64,000 nucleotides of DNA, taken from NCBI GenBank assembly GCA_025656675.1, contig JAHXHN010000001.1, positions 773,501 through 837,500 of the forward strand. Direction: 5' to 3'. Each line of letters starts with the position of its first letter. The stretch's first letter is position 1. A model generated the notes under the pieces. That model was not told the DNA's origin. It worked only from the letters and a program-made list of their open reading frames with translations, and did not search any database. This document shows, piece by piece, positions 56,318 through 64,000 of the stretch. Origin of the DNA: Candidatus Thiodiazotropha sp. (ex Codakia rugifera). GTDB taxonomy: Bacteria; Pseudomonadota; Gammaproteobacteria; Chromatiales; Chromatiaceae. The position numbers were made by a program, and so were the translations under genes.

Positions 56318-58246
56318 ATGTTCCTAGAAATAATGACAAAAAGACCGGGAGGCAGCTATACAGCCATACAGGCTGGCATAGTGTCCACGGCACTTGCAGT
56401 GGGTCTGGGGAGTGGACCGCTGTACGCATACACTTCAGAGGACGGCAGTGTACAGGCAAGCGGATTTGTCGAGAATGCAAGCTATTCGCGCAGGCACGTT
56501 GGTCTGAGCAAGATGCGTAATACGGTGCAGGTTGAAGGATCCAAGGACTACGGTGCCCAGGGGCCATTTTCCAATGTTAGTCTGGTGGGGACTTTTCGCG
56601 CGACCTACGACGCTGTTTATGATCTTAATGACGATCAGTTCGGTGACAAGGCTGGTGATGCAATACAACTTGAGTCAGTCGGTGGGTCCGGACAAACGGT
56701 TTGGGGCCAGTCGGATATCTCTACCGGTGTTCTTGGTTTTGGTTTTGATACCAATGAGAACCCTAACGAAGGCCTGGTTGGGCTGGGTTCTCATTTGCAT
56801 GATACGGAAGGGGGCGTCGGTATGGGTGTGCCCGTTCGGCCATGTGACAAAGACTCCCGTGGTTGTATTGATGACTATCTCGATTTTGAAGAGAGTGATC
56901 TCAAATACCCCGAGTTCAACGACCGCCTGGATTTTCTGCGTGAGGCCTATATCGATGCCAGCATGCCTACAGCATCGGGTGCAACATGGAACTTTCGAGT
57001 AGGTCGGCAGCAGGTGATATGGGGTCGCACCGATCTATTTCGTGTATTGGATGTCATCAATCCGGTCGACTTCTCACGTCACAATATCTATGACGAGTTA
57101 GAGGATATTCGTATACCGATGTGGATGGCCACAGGTGAATATCAAATGGGTGCCACGGAAACCTTTGACGATCTCAATTTACAGTTCTTGTGGAACTTCG
57201 ACAAATTCCGTCCCAATAACCTGGGTCAAGGTGGATCACCCTATGCCATATTGGATGCCGGTAACTTTTTCCGTGCCATGAAAAACTGCTGGGACAATGG
57301 TTGTTCGGTGGCAAACTTTGCGGGTGGTGCGCTCTCTACGGACTTTCCCAAACATGTCATCGGTATACGTGATGTGCATCTGCCGGACTGGTCTCTGGAT
57401 AATACCCAGTTTGGCATTAAGCTAGAGGGTGACTATCAAGGCCTTGGCTTTTCCTTGAATGCACTGACCTATCGTTCACAGCTGCCCTCTCTACGGGCGG
57501 TAGTCGACAATGCGGATAATCCCTTTACGCCTGAAATTGAATCTCAGAGCTATGATTACCTGATTGCATTCGACATGCATTTTCCACGCGTCAATCTGAT
57601 TGGTGGTTCACTGGATTTTTACGTAGATGACATTAAATCGGTATTCCGGGTGGAAACCTCCTACACCCAGGGTGAGGAGTTTGCCAACACCTTGAGACCG
57701 GAGCTCTATTCCGATTCAGATGTTTTTCGTTATGTGGTTGGTTGGGATCGTCCCACCTTCATTCCTTTTCTCAACGAAAATCGTGCATTCCTGTTGTCAG
57801 CACAGTTGTTTGGCCAATACCTGGTCGATCATGAGAGAGAGAAGGTTAACGGTATAGAAGCGGGCATACCGGATTGGGAGATCAACCATATCGGTACACT
57901 TCTGGTTAAAGGTTGGTATAAGAACGATCGAGTCAGTCCACAAGTGATTTTTGCCCATGATTTCAAGGCCCATGCGACAGTTATCGCCCCCTCGGTTGAC
58001 TGGCTGATCAGCGATAATCTGCGACTCACGGTTGGTGCGAACGTCAAGGTGGGCGACGGTGCACAGGAATTTGATGATTGCCGTGCCTGTAATCCCTTTC
58101 CACCCTTTACAGGCCCTGGTGAGCCAGGTGATCTGGCACTGCGTAATCTAGCGGGTTTTGAGCCCCTTGGACGCTTCCGTTCAGGCCCAATCGGTATGGC
58201 CCAGGAGGAAGATGAACTCCAGGTCACCCTGCGCTATCGCTTCTAA
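56318..58246 (+). CDS. DUF1302 family outer-membrane protein
   Basis: About 642 residues. After a signal peptide (hydrophobic AGIVSTALAVGLGSGPLYAY, about 19-38) the protein is a string of amphipathic beta strands with aromatic girdles and ends in LQVTLRYRF, the C-terminal Phe signature of outer-membrane barrels. The family motif WNFRVGRQQVIWGRTDLFRVLD with NPVDFSRHNIYD is present. The start at 56318 has an AGAGGAGG site at five-base spacing; the frame runs up to 56246. It is followed by DUF1329 after 24 bases, its usual partner. Confidence 0.93.
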   Translation: MFLEIMTKRPGGSYTAIQAGIVSTALAVGLGSGPLYAYTSEDGSVQASGFVENASYSRRHVGLSKMRNTVQVEGSKDYGAQGPFSNVSLVGTFRATYDAVYDLNDDQFGDKAGDAIQLESVGGSGQTVWGQSDISTGVLGFGFDTNENPNEGLVGLGSHLHDTEGGVGMGVPVRPCDKDSRGCIDDYLDFEESDLKYPEFNDRLDFLREAYIDASMPTASGATWNFRVGRQQVIWGRTDLFRVLDVINPVDFSRHNIYDELEDIRIPMWMATGEYQMGATETFDDLNLQFLWNFDKFRPNNLGQGGSPYAILDAGNFFRAMKNCWDNGCSVANFAGGALSTDFPKHVIGIRDVHLPDWSLDNTQFGIKLEGDYQGLGFSLNALTYRSQLPSLRAVVDNADNPFTPEIESQSYDYLIAFDMHFPRVNLIGGSLDFYVDDIKSVFRVETSYTQGEEFANTLRPELYSDSDVFRYVVGWDRPTFIPFLNENRAFLLSAQLFGQYLVDHEREKVNGIEAGIPDWEINHIGTLLVKGWYKNDRVSPQVIFAHDFKAHATVIAPSVDWLISDNLRLTVGANVKVGDGAQEFDDCRACNPFPPFTGPGEPGDLALRNLAGFEPLGRFRSGPIGMAQEEDELQVTLRYRF

Positions 58247-58270
58247 CCGAATTATTTGGAGGATTTCATT

Positions 58271-59581
58271 ATGCGTTTGCTTCATACAACGCTGGCTGCG
58301 GCGCTCATGGCAATATCTGTCATGCCTGCCAAGGCCGCTACCAACGAAGATGTGGATAACAGTTTCTTTCCGTACCGTGATGGTGTGCCCGCTCATGCAG
58401 GCCTGAAGGCGGGTACGGTTATCGATCAGTCCAATGTTGAGCAGTTCAAGGATGTGCTTGATCCGGCCATGCAACATTTTATCAGCCAGGGTTGGACAAC
58501 TGTAACCGTGGGTGAGACAACCTCTTTTGATTTGCATCCCAACTATGTACAAGCGACACGAGATGGTATCGGTAAAGTTAAGCTTGGTGCCAAGTCAGGT
58601 GAGATCAAGGGCTTTATAGCCGGCAGACCCTTTCCCGAAGAGCCTTCCATGGACGATCCACGCGCTGGCGAGAAGCTGGCTTGGAATTACAAGTATGGCT
58701 ACAACTGGGGCGACAATGCGGCAATCTATCCTTTCTATTGGAAATATAAGGATATGAACTCGGGCAAGTTGGAAAGAACTATTAAGTTCAACTTTCACTT
58801 TCTCAACTACATGCATCGTGTCAACCAGGAGCCCTTACCGGAGATTTCGCCCAACCCGTCCGGGATGTTTCGTGCAATCTATGTGCAGGCAATTGAACCG
58901 TTCGATGTTAAGAATACCCAGTTGTTGATTCATCGTTATGAGGATGATCTCAAGCGTGATAATGCTTGGCTCTATCTTGGTTTTCAGAGACGTGTCCGTC
59001 GTCTTGCATCCGGTCAGGTAACAGACGCCTTTCTGGGTTCAGATGTCATGATCGAAGACTTCGAAGGTTATAACGGACGTATCAATGATATGGAGTGGAC
59101 CTTTAATGGCGCAAAGAACATCCTTGTGCCGTTTTATAACCATAATGCACTCACCCTGTCGGAAGAGCACAAGGAGTCAGATGGTTATCAATTTGTCGAA
59201 ATGGGCGATAAAGGTAATTGCTTCCCCCAAATTACCTGGCAATTACGTAAGGTCTATGAATTGGAGAACAAGCCGAAAGATGCCAATCATCCGATCAGCA
59301 AGCGCGTCCACTATATCGATGCTCAGACCTTCACCATTCCCCGTACCCTGACTTACGATAGGAAAGGTGATCTATGGAAAAGTTGGCAGATCGGACAGGC
59401 GCATCCGGATCACCATCTGCCGAAAAACAAGGGAACGGGGGTGGCTATCGACGACTCCTTCACCATGATCGATGTGCAGGCCATGCACTGCACTACAGGT
59501 CAGTTTAAAGGTCAGGTCGATCCGGCATTAAACCCGGTTAACAAATTTTCAGTACAGAATCTGAGAGCTTCCGGTCGTTGA
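58271..59581 (+). CDS. DUF1329 family periplasmic/outer-membrane protein
   Basis: A 436-residue protein with a clean signal peptide (MRLLHTTLAAALMAISVMPAKA). The mature part is beta-rich, consistent with the LolA/LolB-like fold proposed for the family: DLHPNYVQATRDGIGKVKLG, AWLYLGFQRRVRRLASGQV, and GRINDMEWTFNGAKNIL. DUF1302 and DUF1329 genes are habitual neighbours, often near RND and YCF48 genes, and are suspected to move hydrophobic substrates. The 35-kDa-type function is not proven. A terminator follows ten bases after the stop. Confidence 0.92.
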   Translation: MRLLHTTLAAALMAISVMPAKAATNEDVDNSFFPYRDGVPAHAGLKAGTVIDQSNVEQFKDVLDPAMQHFISQGWTTVTVGETTSFDLHPNYVQATRDGIGKVKLGAKSGEIKGFIAGRPFPEEPSMDDPRAGEKLAWNYKYGYNWGDNAAIYPFYWKYKDMNSGKLERTIKFNFHFLNYMHRVNQEPLPEISPNPSGMFRAIYVQAIEPFDVKNTQLLIHRYEDDLKRDNAWLYLGFQRRVRRLASGQVTDAFLGSDVMIEDFEGYNGRINDMEWTFNGAKNILVPFYNHNALTLSEEHKESDGYQFVEMGDKGNCFPQITWQLRKVYELENKPKDANHPISKRVHYIDAQTFTIPRTLTYDRKGDLWKSWQIGQAHPDHHLPKNKGTGVAIDDSFTMIDVQAMHCTTGQFKGQVDPALNPVNKFSVQNLRASGR

Positions 59582-59591
59582 TACCGTGCCT

Positions 59592-59621
59592 TGCCTGACG
59601 GGATACCGTCAGGCACTTTTT
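59592..59621 (+). terminator. Terminator of the DUF1302-DUF1329 operon
   Basis: Perfect 10-bp stem TGCCTGACGG / CCGTCAGGCA with loop GATA, followed by CTTTTT. Confidence 0.95.
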
Positions 59622-59791
59622 CATGTTCACGAAAAAGTTATCCGAATGCGGACGCTGTACAGGTTTCTGTCTGGGTAGTTAGTAGTACCTTGTGCAAAGA
59701 CGCTATGGTTGTCCTGGTCGTTTAAAAATCGGTATTAACAGGCTCTGGTAACTGCAACTGTTACAACGTTGTTGAGGAAAAGGGTAAATCG

Positions 59792-60385
59792 ATGATTGAA
59801 TCAGCCGGTGTCTATCTCTATTTCAATTTTCGCAGCCCCTATTGCTACCTGGCGAGTAAGACATTGTGGCAGATTATTGATGATTACAAGGCACATATAG
59901 TTTGGCGTCCATTGGGAGGCTGGGATGGTCGGTCTCCACCGGATGTAGCGGTGAAGAAGTTACCCATTGCACGACAGGATATGGCTCGTTTTGCACGCCG
60001 ATTAGGTATTCCCGTAAACCCTCCACCAAAGACCACTGACCCGACATTAGCGGGGGCTGGCTCGCTTCTGGCTGAAGAGAAGGGGCTGCTGCGTCCCTAT
60101 ATTGTCGAAGTGATGCGCAAGGAGTGGGCTGATGGAATGGATATAGGTCAGCTTGATACCCTGCTTGAGGTGGGTGGCTCGATTGGTTTGGACAGAGACG
60201 AGTTGGCCTCTGCCGCTCAAGATCCGGCACGACAGGCGGTACTGACGGAGAACTGGAAAGAGGCTGAAGCGAAGGGTGCTATCGGTGTGCCTACTTTCAT
60301 CATTGGTGAAGAGATATTCTGGGGTCAGGATCGTATCGAGTTTGTATTAGAGTACCTTAGGGAGCAGAGGCTGTCTCGACTGTGA
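59792..60385 (+). CDS. 2-Hydroxychromene-2-carboxylate isomerase/DsbA-like GST-kappa protein
   Basis: A 197-residue cytoplasmic protein of the kappa-GST/HCCA isomerase family. The N-terminus VYLYFNFRSPYCYLASKTL has the Ser-Pro-Tyr that replaces the DsbA CxxC and binds glutathione; the end GVPTFIIGEEIFWGQDRIEFV is the cis-Pro loop and C-terminal signature. Homologues act in naphthalene and other aromatic pathways, but no naphthalene genes are seen here. Its stop overlaps the next gene by four bases. A GAGGAAAAGGG site precedes the ATG. Confidence 0.88.
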   Translation: MIESAGVYLYFNFRSPYCYLASKTLWQIIDDYKAHIVWRPLGGWDGRSPPDVAVKKLPIARQDMARFARRLGIPVNPPPKTTDPTLAGAGSLLAEEKGLLRPYIVEVMRKEWADGMDIGQLDTLLEVGGSIGLDRDELASAAQDPARQAVLTENWKEAEAKGAIGVPTFIIGEEIFWGQDRIEFVLEYLREQRLSRL

Positions 60386-61020
60386 GTACTGGAAACAACC
60401 TCTACGATAAGCCGGAGTGCCCCTTCTGTTGGCGGGTGCGTATGGCTCTGAATCGCTGTGGTGTGGTTTACAATCGATATGCATATGATAATCCTGAGCA
60501 CGAACAGGCATGGCATGCATTAACACCGAACAAGACGGTACCGGTTATCTCTTTTGACAAACTAGTGATGGTCGACTCATCCGTCATTCTTGAATATTTG
60601 AATGATGTTTACGGTATTTTGTTGCCTCCATCCGCTAATGATCGCGCGGATGCCAGAGGTATTGCCAGCTACGCAGATGTCCGGGTAGGTGGGCCGGTAC
60701 GGGAACTTGTATTCGAGCGACGCGAGCGTCCTCCAAAGGCGTGGGATCAGGAGGCCATTGCCAGAGCGATGAAAACGTGGCATCAGGCACTGCCATTTCT
60801 TGAAAAAGCATTATCTGATAAGGACTACTTTGTGCCTTGTGCCGGTATACCTGACTATGTGTTGGCGAGTCGCTTTGGACTTGCCATGGCCTACGGTATG
60901 CCTGCTCCTCAAAGCCCGTTGTTGGCCGATTGGTTTGACAGGATGATAAAACGAAGCGAGTTTACGGATACCGCACCAGCGATTGTTATTGAGGCAGTCA
61001 CCAAGGGTTGGCAGCTATGA
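60382..61020 (+). CDS. Glutathione S-transferase family protein with CPFC motif
   Basis: A 212-residue GST-fold protein. The thioredoxin-like domain starts LYDKPECPFCWRVRMALN, with a glutaredoxin-like Cys-Pro-Phe-Cys pair, then KTVPVISFDKLVMVDSSVILEYLND (cis-Pro and Asp-Ser GSH-binding motif), followed by a helical C-terminal domain. The CPxC motif suggests glutaredoxin- or dehalogenase-like thiol chemistry rather than simple conjugation. The start is GTG at 60382, overlapping the HCCA isomerase gene, so the two probably work on the same glutathione-linked reaction. Confidence 0.88.
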   Translation: MSTGNNLYDKPECPFCWRVRMALNRCGVVYNRYAYDNPEHEQAWHALTPNKTVPVISFDKLVMVDSSVILEYLNDVYGILLPPSANDRADARGIASYADVRVGGPVRELVFERRERPPKAWDQEAIARAMKTWHQALPFLEKALSDKDYFVPCAGIPDYVLASRFGLAMAYGMPAPQSPLLADWFDRMIKRSEFTDTAPAIVIEAVTKGWQL

Positions 61021-61465
61021 TCCCTATGCAGTGGATGAAGGTGTTATATAATGAACGTTAATGGATGTTGTTCGATAGATAAAATGGCTCCTCCCCTTAT
61101 CGAGTGGGTGAGCATGGACATGCTTAGCGGTTTTCTTCAACAGCTCAGTTGAGTGTCCGTAAATGAACGCGAATCAACGCAAATGTTTCATTGATCTCAA
61201 GTTACGGTATACAAGTCGCGTGTCATACCGACAATAAGAGACACAGTAAACAATCGTAGTTTAACCTGGAGTCCGTAGCTGAACAGGGATTTGAGGTAAT
61301 CCCTATACCTATTTGCGTGTATTCGTGTTCATTTACGGACAAATCCCATAAACTGAGAAAGAGTTGTTGTGGTTTGCATGGCTAACCCACCCTATCAGGT
61401 GAAGAGCCGATAAAATATACAACCGTAACTATTTGGATTATCCGTGATGAGAAAACGAACACGTG
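61021..61465. other. Intergenic region holding an inverted-repeat element
   Basis: 445 bases without a gene. The core (61154-61342) is a 189-bp element with 32-base terminal inverted repeats and an internal hairpin. The flanks show nothing else that I can support; GTG 61463 / ATG 61466 starts the next gene. Confidence 0.6.
61154..61342. repeat. MITE-like element with imperfect terminal inverted repeats
   Basis: Left arm 61154-61185 (TGTCCGTAAATGAAC, then GCGAATCAACGCAAATG) and right arm 61311-61342 on the opposite strand agree at about 28 of 32 positions. The 125-base centre contains a 7-bp hairpin AGGGATT / AATCCCT (61286-61305). There is no coding potential, and I cannot point to a target-site duplication. 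Confidence 0.75.
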
Positions 61466-62014
61466 ATGGATAATATAGATGACCCGCCGGTCACCGTACT
61501 CGTCACCCGTCGTCCCAGGCCTGGCAAGGAGCAGGCATTTGAGGATTATCTTGTCGGTATCACCAATGCAGCCATACAACACACAGGGCACATGGGGACG
61601 AATATCTTCCGCCCTTCCAGGCCAGGTGGTGATTATCGCATCATATTCAAATTCGATCACCGCAGTAATCTGGAAAAGTGGGAGAGGTCACCGGAAAGGG
61701 CTGATTGGCGTGCCATTGCAGAACAGGTGAGTGAGCCGAGACAGGTTGAAACCATCACCGGCCTCGAGGCTTGGTTTACCCTGCCGACATGCGCGGTGAA
61801 TGTACATCCTCCAAAATATAAAATGGCGTTAGTGGTCTGGCTGGGTGTCTTCAGTCTGGTTACCGGGTTGGGTGCATTATTAGCTCCGCTGATGTCAAGC
61901 TGGCCAAAGGTCGGGCAGACACTCATGCTGACTGCAATGGTGGTGATTTTATTAACCTATGTCGTCATGCCACTCTTGACCCGGCTCTTCTCCAGGTGGC
62001 TCTATCCGAAATAG
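61466..62014 (+). CDS. ABM-like monooxygenase-fold protein with two C-terminal TM helices
   Basis: About 182 residues. The N-terminal 100 form a dimeric alpha-beta barrel of the antibiotic-biosynthesis monooxygenase type (VTVLVTRRPRPGKEQAFEDYL, HMGTNIFRPSRPGGDYRIIF, WERSPERADWRAIA). Two hydrophobic helices follow (about 118-140 and 152-175), anchoring it to the membrane with the barrel probably cytoplasmic. ATG 61466 is preferred over the adjacent GTG 61463. This two-part build is known in bacteria but has no assigned reaction. Confidence 0.85.
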   Translation: MDNIDDPPVTVLVTRRPRPGKEQAFEDYLVGITNAAIQHTGHMGTNIFRPSRPGGDYRIIFKFDHRSNLEKWERSPERADWRAIAEQVSEPRQVETITGLEAWFTLPTCAVNVHPPKYKMALVVWLGVFSLVTGLGALLAPLMSSWPKVGQTLMLTAMVVILLTYVVMPLLTRLFSRWLYPK

Positions 62015-62059
62015 TAATGGGTTGATTTCTATTATCAGCTGGAGATGGGAGTGGAAATT

Positions 62060-64000
62060 TTAACATCGCTCGGTGGTTTTAGGATCAAGTAGTGTCTTAT
62101 AGGGTTTTTGGCTTAGCAACTCACTCACCATCTGAGCCGATTGTGGCTCGGAGATAAGATGCCCCTGTACTTGATCGCAGCCCATCTCCTGGAGAAAGCA
62201 AAGCTGTCGATGATTTTCGACGCCTTCTGCCAGCACCACTAAGCCAAGACTCTTTCCCATGGCGATCACTGTATGGATGATCGCTCTGTCATCTGCGTCA
62301 CTTTCGATATCACGGATGAAGGATTTATCGATCTTCAACATATTCACCGGCAGGTGTTTTAAACGAAACAGAGAGGACTCGCCGGTACCGAAATCATCGA
62401 TTGTTAAAATAAAACCGAGATCGACCATCTGACGCCAAAACACATCATCAAATGCCTTTTCCAGTAAACCGCTTTCGGGTATTTCCAGCTCAACGAGATG
62501 GGGACTGATGCCTGTGATTTGGACGGTACGGCCGATCTGGTCGTAGGCGTCGCTGCTGTTGAACGTATGTGCATCGATATTGATGGCGATACGACCGGGC
62601 TGCAACCCCGCATCGAGCCAGGCCTGTAGCTGAGTGCAGGATTCTGTAATTACCCAGTTGGTGATATCGCGCATAACACCGGCATCGTGGGCTACGCTGA
62701 GAAATTCACTGGCAGTCAGTAGTCCGCGTTGCGGGTGTTGCCAACGTAATAGCGCTTCTATCCCGGTTACCTCTCCACTGCCAAGATTGATTTTTGGTTG
62801 GTAATAAAGTGAGAATTCATCATTGAGCAAGGCCGTGTGCAGATCGATTTCAAGCTTAAATCGATCCTCCTCCTTCTCGGCCATTGCCTGGGTGAAATAG
62901 TGAAAGTTGTTACGTCCCTCGTGTTTCGCCATATACATGGCTGCATCGGCGTTCTTTAGCAAAGTGGTGGCATCCCTCCCATCTTCGGGAAAGATGGCAA
63001 TACCGATGCTGGCGGTTATATGTAACATATGTGGTTCAGATAAAATCGGCTGCATCAATAAGCTGAGGATCTTGCGGGCTACCCTGGCTGGAGCATCGCT
63101 GTCAGGCACATCCTCCAGCATTACGATAAATTCATCCCCGCCAAGCCGGGCAACTTCATCCTCGTTGCGTATCGCCTGCTGCAATCTTGCGGCAGTCTCA
63201 ACCAGGACTTCATCACCAACCACATGACCCAGTGTGTCGTTTATTTTTTTAAACCGGTCAAGATCGAGGTAGAGAAGTGCGCAGCGAGTTTCACGTCTTT
63301 GCGAACGTGCCAAGGCACGTTCAAACATTTCAAGAAAAGCAGTGCGATTATGCAGGTCGGTTAAGGTATCGTTATAGGCCAATTTTTGAAGCTGTTGTTC
63401 GTGCTGACGCTTCTCTGTAATGTCACTGAATGTGGCTACATATTCCGTAATCTGACCATTTGAATCCTTAACGCTGGTAATACGTAAAAACTCGGGATAG
63501 ATCTCGCCGTTTTTTCTGCGGTTCCAGATCTCTCCTTCCCACCCCCCGGTATGGATTACCTGATACCAAAGTGCTTGATAAAAGGTGTCATCGTGTTGGC
63601 CTGACTTCAGTATCCGGGGGTTTTCACCAAGCACATCTCTCTCCGGATAGCCAGTGATTACACTGAATGCCCGATTTACTGCCTGAATTCGCCCCTTGTC
63701 ATCTGTCACCATCACCCCTTCTGCCAGGCTGCTGAATGCCACGTCACTACGTAGTAGACGCTGCTTAACTTCATATTCTGTGTTGATGTCACGAAACAGA
63801 ACCACTGATCCCGAGAGCCGATCATTACTCCAGAAAGGTGAGCTGACAACGCTGGTACGTATAATTTTTCCATCTCGGCAGCGGAAAAGCTCATCATCAC
63901 TTTTGTAGTTGATGCCGTTAAGGGTGTTTTGTCGTATAGAACACGCTTGGTGAGGCAAGGGGTGACCGTTAGAATCACAGTGGAGTAACGAATGGGCATC
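62060..64000 (-). CDS. PAS-GGDEF-EAL c-di-GMP enzyme (partial, cut by window end)
   Basis: The frame is open to base 64000, and residues upstream of an internal TTG (63958) continue PAS-like sequence, so the N-terminus lies outside the window. Visible: the end of one PAS, a second PAS (AFSSLAEGVMVTDDKGRIQAVN), GGDEF with intact ARLGGDEFIVML, and EAL with intact GIEALLRWQHP, DDFGTGESS and LKIDKSFIRDI. Both cyclase and phosphodiesterase sites look functional, in contrast to the protein at 38356. No partner gene is visible on its strand. Confidence 0.93.
   Translation of the reverse strand, partial: DAHSLLHCDSNGHPLPHQACSIRQNTLNGINYKSDDELFRCRDGKIIRTSVVSSPFWSNDRLSGSVVLFRDINTEYEVKQRLLRSDVAFSSLAEGVMVTDDKGRIQAVNRAFSVITGYPERDVLGENPRILKSGQHDDTFYQALWYQVIHTGGWEGEIWNRRKNGEIYPEFLRITSVKDSNGQITEYVATFSDITEKRQHEQQLQKLAYNDTLTDLHNRTAFLEMFERALARSQRRETRCALLYLDLDRFKKINDTLGHVVGDEVLVETAARLQQAIRNEDEVARLGGDEFIVMLEDVPDSDAPARVARKILSLLMQPILSEPHMLHITASIGIAIFPEDGRDATTLLKNADAAMYMAKHEGRNNFHYFTQAMAEKEEDRFKLEIDLHTALLNDEFSLYYQPKINLGSGEVTGIEALLRWQHPQRGLLTASEFLSVAHDAGVMRDITNWVITESCTQLQAWLDAGLQPGRIAINIDAHTFNSSDAYDQIGRTVQITGISPHLVELEIPESGLLEKAFDDVFWRQMVDLGFILTIDDFGTGESSLFRLKHLPVNMLKIDKSFIRDIESDADDRAIIHTVIAMGKSLGLVVLAEGVENHRQLCFLQEMGCDQVQGHLISEPQSAQMVSELLSQKPYKTLLDPKTTERC

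Noticed and set aside
62060-63958. Complete 632-residue GGDEF-EAL gene starting at a TTG
   Set aside because: The frame stays open to the window end and the upstream residues continue a PAS-like domain, so the gene is cut rather than starting there.

Overview
The window reads as a chromosome segment of a gammaproteobacterium. The housekeeping block pilMNOPQ-aroK-aroB-damX, next to an outward-facing PBP1A gene, is the usual gammaproteobacterial order, and gltBD, glgP, ycgL, slyX and bcp fit it. The rest is accessory and points to an environmental aerobe that degrades phenol-type aromatics and has c-di-GMP signalling. A sulfur-oxidiser-like lineage (Sedimenticola/Thiodiazotropha type) is only a guess. 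No tRNA, rRNA, CRISPR array, transposase or phage gene was seen.

Layout. 1-751: N-terminal third of PBP1A (minus). 961-5941: type IV pilus alignment and secretin operon with a clear terminator. 6168-9519: shikimate kinase, dehydroquinate synthase and a DamX-like SPOR protein. 9955-18900: glutamate synthase GltBD, glycogen phosphorylase and a YcgL protein. 18996-23616 (minus): a tight run of peroxiredoxin, hybrid histidine kinase, response regulator with PAS, ArsR repressor, SlyX and an AhpD-like protein. 24001-28738: an ExeA/XrtA-type ATPase, a small unknown protein, a quinone oxidoreductase and two transporters.

28794-35537 is the upper phenol pathway. A DmpR/MopR-type sigma-54 activator (minus) faces the operon dmpKLMNO plus catechol 2,3-dioxygenase. 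That operon has a -24/-12 promoter and an upstream palindrome of the kind DmpR/XylR bind. The hydroxylase reductase subunit (dmpP) is not in this operon. It heads a second operon at 43301-54486, behind a divergent GntR/FCD repressor and a cluster of TATCGATA-type sites. The second operon carries dmpP, dmpQ, an unknown 65-residue protein, a GlcG/HbpS protein, dmpC, dmpE, an AhpD-like protein, dmpF, dmpG, dmpH, a YCF48-like lipoprotein and an RND/MMPL transporter. The hydrolase dmpD and the tautomerase dmpI are absent from the window. Between the two operons lie an RND/MMPL transporter (minus), a multi-PAS GGDEF protein with a degenerate EAL domain, and a bacteriohemerythrin.

54720-59621: a PKD protein built from a duplicated module (minus), then a DUF1302 outer-membrane protein and a DUF1329 protein. 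Their upstream region repeats the TATCGATA motif and also holds a sigma-54 type -24/-12 element and a DmpR-like palindrome. The DUF1302/DUF1329 pair, the YCF48-RND pair and the extra RND gene may therefore form one aromatics-linked envelope system under shared control. This is the most interesting hypothesis in the window. 59792-64000: a HCCA-isomerase/GST pair, a 189-bp inverted-repeat element, a membrane-anchored ABM-like protein and a PAS-GGDEF-EAL protein cut by the window end.
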